Assembly: GCA_019614645.1 (NCBI GenBank)
Contig: JABWDB010000004.1
Span: forward strand, 8,246,001-8,310,000
Source of the DNA: Stratiolaelaps scimitus
Taxonomy: Eukaryota; Arthropoda; Arachnida; Mesostigmata; Laelapidae
DNA length: 64,000 bases
Reading direction: 5' to 3'
This document shows, one piece after another, positions 35,130-46,510 of this stretch. The notes below the pieces were generated by a model, which was not told the DNA's origin, made no database searches, and worked only from the letters and a program-made list of their open reading frames with translations. Position 1 is the first letter of the stretch, and each line of letters starts with the position of its first letter. The position numbers and the translations under genes are program-made.

Positions 35130-35134
35130 ATCGC

Positions 35135-38100
35135 TTTTTTCCGGGATGCTAAAATCTTGTTGAAACCACTCTACCAGATCGACTTCTGGTAGACTGTTTC
35201 GATAATATTTGGCTTTTGCACTAAGACGTCCGTTGGAATTGCCGACCCCGATCAGTAACAGCAGCATGCGACAATGGAGCAAGGAGACCACTAGTTATGA
35301 GCGCGGGATTTCAAATCGGGTCGCTACCCTTGACCACAATGGAGTGTGTTTAAGAATTTCGCTTATAAGTTTGATCCTTTAGCATGGTTCACCCCATAAC
35401 TTAGATGGGTACATTTCGATTTTCGAACGATTAACGACGACCACAGCAACTCGATCACTACTTTTCAATGTAATGCGGGCCAGGACATTACTCGAACAAC
35501 GTTGTAAGACGTGCTTCGACTGGGATGAAGAAGTTACCAACGTTGTGGATTCCTGGCTTGAATTTATGGGAGCCGTGGTTACGGTCCAATTGGCGAAGAG
35601 AATCGTTGCAGTCGTATCCCGCTCGGTTGTGCTGCGGTGAGATTCATAGGTCGTTGCTTACTGAAAGCAGCATCGAGGTGGAACACTGATTAAGTGAACC
35701 GAATTGTTCGCAAACGCAAAACGGGGACAGTGCCTTAGAAAACGCAACCCGGCACACCTTCAATTCAGTGCTCTCCATCGCGGAATCTAAGGAGGCTAAA
35801 GAACCAGCAAAAGCGACCATTACTCGAAGCTGAGATACCGATATTATGTGTGAGGTACCCAGAGGGCAAATCTCACTCGGTTTAGCTTGTATTCGATGGA
35901 AGTCAAAAGCTCAATGGGTTTTGTAGTAAAATGCGTAAGACGTCTTTGGGAGAGTCCAGGCAGTTAATCCTGCTACTTGTGTTGACAAATCTGCTGCAAG
36001 TATTTTGTATGCAAGTATACGAAATAAACGAACACTTGGGTAGCACATTGAGGGCGCAATGTTCAACTGGGAACTCACCAGCACAGCACCACTCGAAATT
36101 GACCGTATAATTGATAATGGTCAACCGTCATTTGAATCTGGTGAGCCGGAGCACTTGCCGCTGTCAACTCCTTTCCGGCAACCGGACGCCATTTCTACAG
36201 GCCGTTGACCTCTATCATCTCGATCATTCACCAATCAAATTAGCGGAGTGCTGGCGACTGCCAGTCGTTCTGGAACTCCAGCTTCAAAAGACTACATCTA
36301 CTTTTGTTGCGGTCAACCAAGCTCAAAGGAGCAAAGCTCCAGGAACAAACGGCGAACTAGGCGAACTTTCGCCTGCGATACAGCAGTGCCGTGCATGCAG
36401 CGGAAAGCGTTCGAGTGGTATCCAGGTTGGAATAGGGTGATCAGAGCTCTCAAATTAGTTGCATGCTCAACCAGCTGGATGTACCCACACGCGAACCGCA
36501 GGTCGCCTAATTAGGTCGACCGCGCGTATTACGCCGAGAACTCGGCTGATTTGTTGTAGAAAAGCTGGATGAATAACCTGTGCTCCTGGCTAATACTAAT
36601 AATGCTAACTGTCTAAACCTGGACCCCCGCTCCAGACAGGTCCTTGAAGCAATGCTACACAGCGTTGTCGATGCCTGACATGGAAGTGAGAGAACTGAAC
36701 GCCAGCTATGAAAAACGTTTAATTCCTCTTGCGGGAGTATGCGTGTATCGGCCTAAACTGACAGACCTGCTGTGGCAGCTGTAACGACTGCAACTCCCTG
36801 TTTGGAGCCGGAGGGGCGGTAATTATGTCAAGGGTATCCCCTCAATGGCTTCTTTTTCCACTTCAAAACAAGATTCAATAAGAGGTGATCACATCTTCGA
36901 GTTCTAGATTTGTCGTCCTCTGCTGCGCTTTGCTGAAATATACAGTTGCTGACGGTGGCTGTGTTTATACACGTAGATCCTTCATGCAGCGTGTATGAGT
37001 ATCTTACTCAAACACAATTGGTTCCCGGGGGGGACGGGTAACTTTGTTCTTGACTATGCACCAATTATGTTTTGTGGTAACTGGACCTTCCAGTTAATTT
37101 TTGGATTTCAGCCGAGGCGATAGTGTGTCATTCATTCGACGGCGCGCAACTTCGTGTAAGTAGCTACCGTTATATTTTCGTTCCATCTCCAAGTTACACT
37201 GGTAAGTAAACACACTTCGTGGCGACTCCTAAGCAGCCCGAACCCGTGTTCGTCATCACCATTTGCCACAAGGTACTCGTGAGCGAAATTGTACGTACGC
37301 ATGTAGTACGTACGCAATTTCGTATTTTCGGTTACTCTTGTCCTTTCACAGGTAGCCCAACCGCGTCGTCGACGAAAAGGAACCTCAACGAGCATCTCGG
37401 TTCTCTAGGGAGTAGCTTTGAAGAAGGAACAGGTCGAAGAAGACAGTTCCTCTGTGTTCGATGCGATTACCCCAGTTCCACCGAATCTTCACGCCGTGTC
37501 CACAACTCGGACGCAGCCATAGCAGCTTCGTACCTTCTACATTCACGTACTTACGGAATTAGGAAATTGCCGTTGTGTGACAACCATCGCATTTCCCCAT
37601 AGCAACGTTATACGATCGCATTCTGTGAGTTATTGGGGACTGACGAGGGCGGCTTCTAGTCTGGGTGGAAATTTCTGTCCATAAAAGCATCGCTGTGCTG
37701 GTCTAAAACGGCGCGCCTGCCGAATACGGTATTTCGTCGTCGATACACAATGGAAATTAATGGTGTGGTCGCTTGGACGGCGGAGCCTCTACCTGTACGA
37801 AGGGCCAGACGGCAAGTTGAGTCAGGCAAAATATCTTATCGTCTCAGTATTTCAACTCAATCTGGACTTGAATCTGGACCCTCTCCACACTTTCGATAGT
37901 AAGAGTTATTATGCTATCAGCAAGAAGAACCTTTCATAAATCTAATATTAACTCGACGTAATTTTACTTTGAAGATTTGTGCGATCAATTATTTTATATT
38001 TCATGGTCACCAAATATAAGGTGTGAGAGACGTTTTGCTTTTGACGAAACCCAACTAATAATGTAGCTAACAACAAGCAGGCGACATGTAGTCGTAAGTT

Positions 38101-38770
38101 CTATCACACAAACTGGCAATCAATAACTTACTCAGTAAATGGCTACTTGAACTTGAGTCGCGGAAATTAGTACTGTTTCGAAACATCCAAACTTCATTTC
38201 TTCTATGAGCTGTTTCTTCCCTCTACGATCTCGACGTCCACTGATAATCACTTCTCAATCACCGTAGTTGTATCATCGGTGATGACGCGGTCTGAAGTTT
38301 CCCATTTCACTATCTATCCCATGGTTGCTTCTCCTGCAGCATGCACAGCACAATCATGTCAACTAGATATTTGTCCACTTTAACAGGGAACAGCAGTTTG
38401 TATCAGTGACGACAAGAGGCCACTTTGACGGCACGATCCTTGACGTCACGTTAGTTGCTTGTCACGCTTGTATATCCGTTCCTTGGACTCCACGTAAGGG
38501 GCAGTTGCTTCACTTTGTTGTCGTGTACTCTAGATAATCTTCTTCTGTCTTGTAACGACGTTTTTATCATGACCCTTTCAGCGAGCAATTTCAGCACGGG
38601 TAAAAGTTTTTCGCTCGGGAAAATGATTCAACTATCCACAAGGCAACTCGGCGTGGCGCGTCTTAACGGGTAGCTTATTCGGACAACGCTTCAGCCATCG
38701 TGAACATCGCGCCAACCGCTTGGCCTTCCCGTGGCTCCAATCCTCTGGCAGATTCGAGCAGAGGCGGAAC
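35135..38770. other. No certain gene; possible decayed retroelement pieces
   Basis: A plus frame at 36248-36514 contains DYIYFCCGQPSSKEQ, which faintly recalls a Gag zinc knuckle but lacks the His and last Cys. A plus frame from an acceptor at 37351 to a stop at 37602 has FLCVRCDY but no full zinc finger. Neither is firm. The remainder is AT-rich. Confidence 0.3.
37284..37322. repeat. Near-perfect hairpin (one-base gap)
   Basis: CGAAATTGTACGTAC and GTACGTACGCAATTTCG pair with a single extra base in one arm. Confidence 0.85.
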
Positions 38771-38773
38771 AGA

Positions 38774-38916
38774 GTATGTGATCCGGCTGGCTCCCTCACT
38801 CTCAACTGAGCAACCCTAAGTCCCCTCTCCTAATACCGTTGAGGCCCTTTCCGACGGTCGGGAAAGCCGGGAGAGACCACGTTCGACACTCGGATCGTGT
38901 ACTCCGGATCACATAC
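38774..38916. repeat. 13-bp inverted repeats bounding a 143-bp segment
   Basis: GTATGTGATCCGG at 38774-38786 is the exact reverse complement of 38904-38916. The enclosed DNA is GC-richer than its surroundings. It may be a small MITE-like element; I see no clear flanking target duplication. Confidence 0.5.
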
Positions 38917-41900
38917 GCGTGGAATGAAACCTGGCCATACGCCTGAACACTGAATAGGGGGTAGCCTTTTGCGGATCTATGCGTTGAAATTCCACAATAA
39001 ACTATCCGTTATTTCTAGCAAGGCCAAGTAAATACGGCCGCGTGGACCTTTAATACGACATTGTTCCTCTCGCTTACCTTTAGAGATTTAAACTTTAAAT
39101 GGAACAACGTAATGCCTGTAGAAACTGATATGCTGTCTTAATGTATGTAGCTATCATAATCATAGTGTAATCTATCATATCTTCTCTCCAATGTACTTAG
39201 AACTAGCCTTTAATTTTGTCTTTGACAGGAAAGTGGTTCCTCTGCCTGGACGTTGAACGAAGTTGCGAGACAAGGTTGCCACCGAAGCCGCCCGGCGGCG
39301 GAGAGTCCTCCGTCGAAATCTCACAGCTCTGTAAAATAGAAAACAGGTCCGTGGAATCGTGCCCTTCATAACAACCGTCCCCATAACAATACGCTTATAG
39401 TATCATTAAGTATCTTACGATTGTCGGCCTTAACACTATTCGTACACTTCGCTTACATGAACGAAGCCCCAGAAAAACAAACAGCCTTAGCGACATCTCC
39501 CTAATCCATTCGTAATACTTTAGTTATAACTTAAGATCAATAACAACTCTTGTAATACACTTAACCGTTGTCCACTCGCTCTTCTCTGTAACAAACATGG
39601 CCTGGTTTCGAATGACAGACACTTAGTTTAAAAGTCCGCGCGTGCATTTGTAGTGGTTATCTTAAATACAGTTTCTGAAGATCCGCCACAGTCGTTGCTA
39701 GCCCATCATATTAAGGTGCAGTTGCTTCAAATAAACTCCACGTTGACCTCAGTCTATTAATTCCCACGCTGTGTTTATGATTTACGCGTCTCCGGGTTTG
39801 CTCGAAGCGCGCAACTCGTCGTCCGCGCGCTTGAAGCGCGGTTAGTTTCAGCTCACTTGCTCTCAGCGGGTGTGACCGAGCATTGGTTGAAGTCTCAGTT
39901 ATTCCATATTTGTGGTCGCTCGACCAGCATACAGCATCTGAGGTGCCATTGATATTTCAATAGCGACCTGTACGCCCTAATGAAGGCAGAGGCGCTTAGA
40001 AGTAACAACGAGAAGTAAAATAAATAAGCTTTGATTTTATGCGAGAGCCTGGTAAGGCGCAAGAAACATTCGTTCCGCCTGCCGCTTTCATTTTTGTCTA
40101 AGCAGCTAATTAGGGATATTCTTGAGATAGGCGAGTCCGTGCATGCGGTTTGTTCTCCCGTAAGATGCGATAACGATGTGTAGCTTGCCGTGCCACATTT
40201 CAAGTGAATACTAGCGAATATCCCCATCATTACGAACGAAAAAAAAGTAGTCACCTCGTTCAAAGCATATGTACGCATATTGGACAGATGCCTACATGTC
40301 TACACCCCTAGATGTACTTGGGTTCGACAGTGAATCCAATCCAAGAGTGAGGTCCATTCATCACAAACGAACTCCCGCGCACGTAGAGTGGCTTCCTTCC
40401 ATGCCTCATGGTACTTTCCGTGTCTGTCGGTCGAGTTCAGCTAGCCGAACGAGCGCTTCAATGTGGCGTCCCATCAAAGCCACCAACGAAGGCCAATACT
40501 CAAAACGCAGTCACGCGTATGCTCTCCTGACATCCCGTTGACATCGGCGCAGGATCGTCGGCCGGCAAGTCGTCTTCCGGTTATCGTTTTCTATCGTCAG
40601 GTAGAGGTGCATACATCGTATGAGGAACGTTTCGAGCAAGCAAGCCATCAAATGCCAGTAACGAATCACTAACCTCTCGATACGACCTTCGCATCAGCAT
40701 CGAGCGAATCTGCTCATAGAACCAATATGCCTACCGTGCCTGTGACTTGTGGGGGTGCGTATTGGGGTGATTCGAGCTGCAAATACATTTTGGTACTTCA
40801 CACAAGGGCGCGAGGGCCATTCACGTGACCTTACACCTTATCGTTTTATGTAGCTATGTACCTATAACAGGTTTGCGGGACACAAGCGTGACACCCTTGT
40901 TGCCGTTGAGTTCGTCGTTTGAAATAACCAAGAAAATCGTTGACATTTAACTACTACTGGCCATGCTAAAATAGCGTTCGATAGATGGCCTTATCATTAG
41001 TCGCTACCAAAGACCGATTTCCATATGCTTGAGAGCTTTTATCTCAAATGAACTTACCCCAATATCTGAAAACACCTCATATTTTAGAGCGAGTTCGGCA
41101 TTGTGCTGCTTCGATGTGATTGCGCCGCTCTTCGCCGTATTCGTGTTTCTCTTACGCGAATATCGTCCATCTGAGAGTATCCCGTAGATGTTCATCCATT
41201 TATCTCTATCGCTCCGTCAGACGGCTCCGCGGTAGTAATGTAGTTTCAAAAGTCTCCCGTGCCCAGCTCCCAAGATCTCGAACAGGTGTCACTGATTTCC
41301 CTGGTGGACACTCCGTGCAGCGTGGGGCATCACAGTGTGTGAAAGAGCGATTCCGATACAGTTTACTCGCTTAGCTTTAAGTTACGCTCTTTATTTTACT
41401 CCCCGGAGGGTTCGAATGAGAATTCGAGCTCCATCCCAGCGACAATGTCGGGCAGGACCACGTTAAATGCGTGCCCCCGCCCTCGCCGAAAGTCGCCGAA
41501 TCTTTGCATGCGGTCGATGTATCAGCTCAGAGTTGACGAAGCGTTTTTTTTCAGTTAAATTGACATAGGTTTCGGTGACGCCGGCACGAATGTTCTGGCC
41601 ACTTGTCATTTGCTTCTTGTTGACACACCGATGATATACGGTTCGATCAACTTTCGAGCAGAATATTATTAATACTTCGACACCGGCTACTCTAACCTGG
41701 GGGCAATGGCGACCTCGCAAGGTCGTTCTGCTGGGCAGCCTACTGGGCTGCGTTCATCAGAGATATATCAGAAGCAAATAAACTAACTAGAAAATAATAA
41801 TATTGCTGAAGACTATTACATCGACAAGCAGCGACACGAGCCAGATGATCCTGACTAACACAAGAATATGTTTGGAGCTATGGAACACTTTGTAGCGAAA

Positions 41901-44530
41901 AAACGGCCTTGTTAGTTTACCTCCGTGAGATTCACTCGTAAGACGTTTGTATATATATATCTATATATATATATACTAATTGTATAATGTACGTCTGACT
42001 ACGACCGCGGCGACAATATCAATAGATGTATTGTATAATATATTCGAACAAGTTAAGCACTAGACCCAAAGTAAGTTATCGGCCAATTTTTAAAGCATCA
42101 AACATATCATATTTATTGATCACATTAGGGGCACAATAACATAGTATCATTTATAAAAAAATAAGAAGATGCCACCAGCACTATCCGGGCCCCACGTTGC
42201 TTAATGATATAATTGATGTGATTGTTTATTATTGTTAACAAAGGGTCGACAATTTGTCGCATCCTCGATGATACCAGAAGGTCTAAGGGTAGGGAAAATG
42301 TTTAAGAATATAGATCTGGAAACTTTGAGGGAGAGGCAGTTTAGTTCAGGCCAGGTGGTAGTGCGAGGAGATCTTCGTTGACTTGACGAATAAATTCATT
42401 AGAACCATTACCATTATGAAATAAGAAGCAGAACAAGCTCCTGAACGATAACCCGTCGCTGCATTCGATAGGGTGAGTCACAGCAGACGGATGAGAGTGG
42501 CAGCTTTTGCGCGCCAGGAAAATAGCATCGCATCGAGCCTGTCTGACCCGCTTTCAAGCATCCATCAGCTCCTAGCTACGTGACGCCATTATGAGAGTAT
42601 TCAATAGAAAGTAAAAACGGACCAACTCTTCAGCGGAACGTTTCAGCTTGCCTTTCCGACAGTGGGGGACCGATCTCCATTGTTCCTCTAATTATTGCTC
42701 GTTCCAACGTCCGCCATCAACGACAATGCCGGAAAGCAGTCGAAGGGGGCGCAGTCCGAACAAAAATGTTCACCATTGTCGCTATAAACTCCAGTCGCTC
42801 AATGACCAAGGAAAATTGCCCATTGATTTGAGTTCAGTTGAGCCGTTTTTCGTGGGGCACCATTGGGCAGGTAGTATAATGCAGTCCAAATAAAATTAGT
42901 AAAATGAGTGAGATATCCGCAACCGGAGCTGATTGTACGTGCTGCTGAAGATAATTTGTAAGCTCCCCTATTCCCCACTGAGATTTTCACAGCGATTCTA
43001 CGTCAACCCGCTCATAACTTTCGTGTCGACCAAGCTGGCAAATTGATGATTGAACTCAATGCCTAGCAACGTACGGATGAACCAGCGCAAATGATTCGCA
43101 AAAAATACTCTGACAAGCGCATCCAAAGTAAACGGTAGTACGCGTCCTATTGGTACTAAGAAATCAATCACTCACGATCTTATTCTACAGAATATGGAAA
43201 TCGTAGAAGCACGAAGAGAGAATCTTAGAAGGACTAAGAGGGTTTAGTTATAGCGACTATCGGCGTGGAGTTTTCTCGCAAATCGAGGTCTCGCAACGTC
43301 CACAAAATATGCCGGTTGGTATCAAAACTAGGCAGAGATAAATTCGAAGACAATTTTTCTCACGAGGCGCGATACGGGTTTCCGTAATTCCATTCAAACG
43401 AAAATACAAGTAGGCGCTCTCTGCCTGCACCTGATGCCGAAGCTTTTTGATTAGGGCTTACAAAATCCATCTGATAAGCTCATTCTTTGCTGAGTCAGCT
43501 CAAGAATAGGTGACAATCACTTAATGACTTATTGAAGGGACAATTATCAAGTCAATGGATCCGCAGTTTACCCGAGTAGGTCGCAGCATAACTATTGGTC
43601 TATACGTATTATTACGGGCGGTCGGTGCCTCGGCCCGTTCATAGTCCTGTAGACGGATGCTCTGTCTCTATGCGTGGATTGGGTAACACATGCGCAATAG
43701 ACTCATGTGGGGCTCATATGAGGCCCAGTTACCCAAAGTTCTCCGTCTAGTATAGCGATGGGTTGGTCGTTGGATGATCGTGTGCGTGTGTATATGCTTG
43801 CAACGTGACGTGTTAGTGAACGTCGAAGGCGACGCTATCGCTTGGACGAAACAAGGTGGAAATTGCCTTCAAAATTGGGCACTTCATCTTCCGTCCACCC
43901 CGTGGCGGCTGATTAAGGACGGGCGGTCGACCCGTTCAATGAGCTCAACGCACGTACACACAGAACCATTAGCTACTGTGTCTCGTCGGACCGGTACGCA
44001 ATCAACGTAACAACGCATGGCGGACCGATAGTGTACCGAAACCCTCGTGCAAAAGTCGGCTTTTTTCTGGTGCTTTTTCTCCAATTAACAACCCATGATC
44101 CACGCTCCGTAATATGATATTATTCCTCGACCAAGCTGCTAACTTCGACAACCTTGCAACGTCATCGTCATCGGGTTGTGCATCCCTGCCCTCTCTGAAA
44201 TTGCCTGCCGAGAAGGGATCTAGACGAGGGCAGCTCGTGCATAGACTCATCTGTCAAATTCCCAAATAAGTTTCGTGGTGCAAACATCTATATTGATGTT
44301 GAACGTATTAGCCGATGCCTACAGATAGATCAGGTAGATAGATAGTTTAGATCACGTGATTTAAACGAGTGATTTTCTTGTGTAACACTAAAATCGAAAA
44401 CAATTTTCTCGTCTCGAGTTTGCTGAGTTCTGAATAAGCGACATCAGTGTCACGCGATGTCTACTGCAATGCCATAGCTCGTCATCAACTCATAGTCGCA
44501 CAACGGTTCCAAACATGCCCTTGTCACCAC
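38917..44530. other. No certain host gene
   Basis: This is AT-rich DNA with scattered short open frames and a TA tract at 41949-41975. Minus frames at 41004-41195 and 44002-44250 read somewhat like protein but match nothing I know. A possible retroelement protease remnant at 41.5 kb is listed separately. Confidence 0.35.
41463..41740 (-). pseudogene. Possible decayed retroelement protease segment
   Basis: The minus frame reads VRVAGVEVLIIFCSKVDRTV, then NIRAGVTETYVNLTEKK. Its spacing resembles the V.V.G..V..L.DTGAD.T.I and later G.TG..V.L blocks of Gypsy-type aspartic proteases, but the catalytic D(S/T)G triad is not kept. It stops at 41463. Similarity is weak and the call is tentative. Confidence 0.3.
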
Positions 44531-44734
44531 TGACAAATGCTAAATATCACTCTCTCTCTCTCTCTCTCCCCCACTTCCCTGCGCTCTCTCTCACACTCGG
44601 CCACTTTTATCGTTCGACTCTCTTGTGAGGAAATCTGCTCCCGATCAAGAATGCTCTCAGGGACGTGATGATCGGCCCAGCTCAACCGTTACATTGAGCT
44701 GAACTTGGTAGGCTGACTGTTTTATCCACTGTTA

Positions 44735-44958
44735 TTATTCCACGTCGGATTCGGCTGTAGTAAGGCTGGTGGACGGCTGAGAGGAGAGGTCGCCGAGGTC
44801 CATCCGTGTGCTCATCCCTATGTCGCTAGCGCTGCCGCTGCCACGTGTGCTGACGCCGTGAGCACGGAGGGAAGTCACAGAGGACGCTTGCTTCTGGCCG
44901 AGGATGGCGCAGATAGAAGAGCGCATGTCCAAGGAACAGGTCGAGTGGAAACGACGAG
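44735..44958 (-). CDS. Candidate terminal coding exon, unrecognised protein
   Basis: On the minus strand a long pyrimidine-rich tract leads to the acceptor ATGTCAG at 44959. The frame then reads a Ser/Thr-rich tail: STCSLDMRSSICAILGQKQ, later STRMDLGDLSSQPSTSL, ending TAESDVE and a stop. C and G are common at third positions, as in real coding. The low-complexity acidic end is typical of a cytoplasmic C-terminus. No family is recognised, and no earlier exon was found. Confidence 0.35.
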
Positions 44959-45898
44959 CTGACATACGTCAGGCAGCATAGGGAAGCATAGTGCAGCCAA
45001 AGCAGGCACAAGCAGACAGCAAGACGAAGCAGCAAAGCAAAAGATAGCCAAATACCGAGGACCAAACGAGAAAGAAGGAACGGGGATTGCATCCCCCGAT
45101 CGCATCCCCAACCCCCAAGAAACCATTCGAGAGAGAGAGGGGGCTACCGAGCTAGAGATCTGATCCACTTCGCGAGCAGTAGCAGCGACTTGGGACTTGG
45201 AACTGACGGTTTGGGACCCATCGACTATCTCAGTGCCCAGCCGCGTCTCTTCTCCGTTTTTTTTTCCGCGTTTCTCTTCGGTCTCCTCGGCCCGGGGTAG
45301 CCCCAGTTCTTCCTTCGTTGATCACACAGTCACACATGGGTTGAAAGCCGCAACAAGGCCAAGACCGGCTCACACGGGTGATAGGAGTGTGCAACCTGCG
45401 ATCGAATCAACTCCTTGGCTATGCGCACGGTGTCCTTCTCATAGGAACAGATAGAGAGAGAGAGAGAGCGAATGAGTAAGAGCGGAAAGCCTGACTCGAC
45501 TTGACTTCTCTGCTCGAGTAGGGCTCCCACCTTATGGTCAGTCAGCTACCAAGTAGGCACTCGTAGGATAGATCAACCCCCAATCCCCAGCCGGATTAGG
45601 GCCTGTACACAAGTAATGACGTTATTGACTTTTGTGTTGTCGTGCCGTGCCGACGAATAAGGAAACAGATTTGTTCTCCCGCTAGAGCAAGCAGGAGAGA
45701 AACGAGAGAGATAGACAATATTTACGGCATAGAGATAGAAAGGATTGTTTTTTTTTCTGCAATGCTGGCATAGAATAATCGCAGTCAACGACGAAGTGGT
45801 AACCGAAGATAAGGAAAAGCTCATTTTCTCTGCGGTCGACATTTCCAGAAGACAATGGCTCATCACATAATATATATTTAATATAATGTATATATATA

Positions 45899-45901
<3 letters not shown>

Positions 45902-45974
<73 letters not shown>
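45902..45974. repeat. Long pure (TA)n microsatellite
   Basis: About 36 uninterrupted TA units. Confidence 0.97.
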
Positions 45975-45976
<2 letters not shown>

Positions 45977-46480
45977 CTTCGACGTAGCATCCTCTGTAGC
46001 GTACCTCCGCGGCCGCGAGCGCTGTTACGCTAAAAGACAGAGAGAGTGCAAAGCGAAGCCGAGCATACAGTACCGCATGGCAAGGGCACACTCCTCCACA
46101 TTGATTTATCCGATAAGTAATCTTAGCAGGCGTTGCACCCACCCCGTCCGCCTGTCGCACGAGCTACGAGTGGGGCTGATTCCCTCCAAACGCCGCGCTA
46201 TGCTGGCAAACGTTATGCGGCGTTGTGCGCCTCCCGAGGCTTCACAGCCGGACATGGACATTATGACTTCTTTCCTTTCATCGTATTCCTTCGTTCCTTT
46301 TTTCTTACTTTTCCGACTCTGTGTAGTTCTTCTGCTGAGCTGTTCTTCCCATAATACTTCTCTTTCTCTTAACGAAAGCACTGCCGGAAAGATAATGCCA
46401 GGTCGTCGGATCAGTGACAGCGAGGATCATCTCGGAATAAAGAAACGGGGTCGCGTGGAATCGTTGGAGGAGTGAACCTC

Positions 46481-46510
46481 GGAGCGGGGCGGAGCGGGGC
46501 GGAGCGGGGC
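46481..46510. repeat. Three exact tandem copies of a GC-box-like decamer
   Basis: GGAGCGGGGC is repeated three times without change. The joined units contain GGGGCGGAGC, similar to an Sp1/KLF-type site. Confidence 0.9.

Larger units (their letters stand above)
33862..35134 (+). mobile_element. Short LTR retrotransposon, internally deleted, with 5-bp target duplication
   Basis: Two related LTRs flank about 0.7 kb. They share a GAGTATCTAAGATT start region, a TATATAAAA box, CTAAGGCGAAG, GATCTGATCAT and the end GATATTAGGAGAGATATAACA. The element begins TGTT and ends AACA and is bounded by the direct repeat ATCGC (33862-33866 and 35130-35134). TGGTGACGAAG just after the 5' LTR is a likely primer-binding site. 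AAAAGGGGGAG before the 3' LTR is a polypurine tract. Internal DNA keeps a fragment of Gag (see below) and no polymerase, so the element could only have moved with help. The LTRs differ at many positions, so the insertion is not recent. Confidence 0.85.

Noticed and set aside
36248..36514. Possible Gag zinc knuckle (FCCGQPSSKEQ)
   Set aside because: The His and final Cys of the CCHC motif are absent and the frame is unsupported by neighbouring Gag sequence.
37352..37602. Possible terminal exon with CVRCDY
   Set aside because: The acceptor is good but the zinc-finger spacing is incomplete, a minus frame overlaps its start, and no upstream exon fits.
45573..46160. 195-codon minus-strand open frame
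   Set aside because: Its long Tyr-Ile run is the translated (TA)n microsatellite at 45902-45974. The frame stays open because TA repeats lack stops in this phase.
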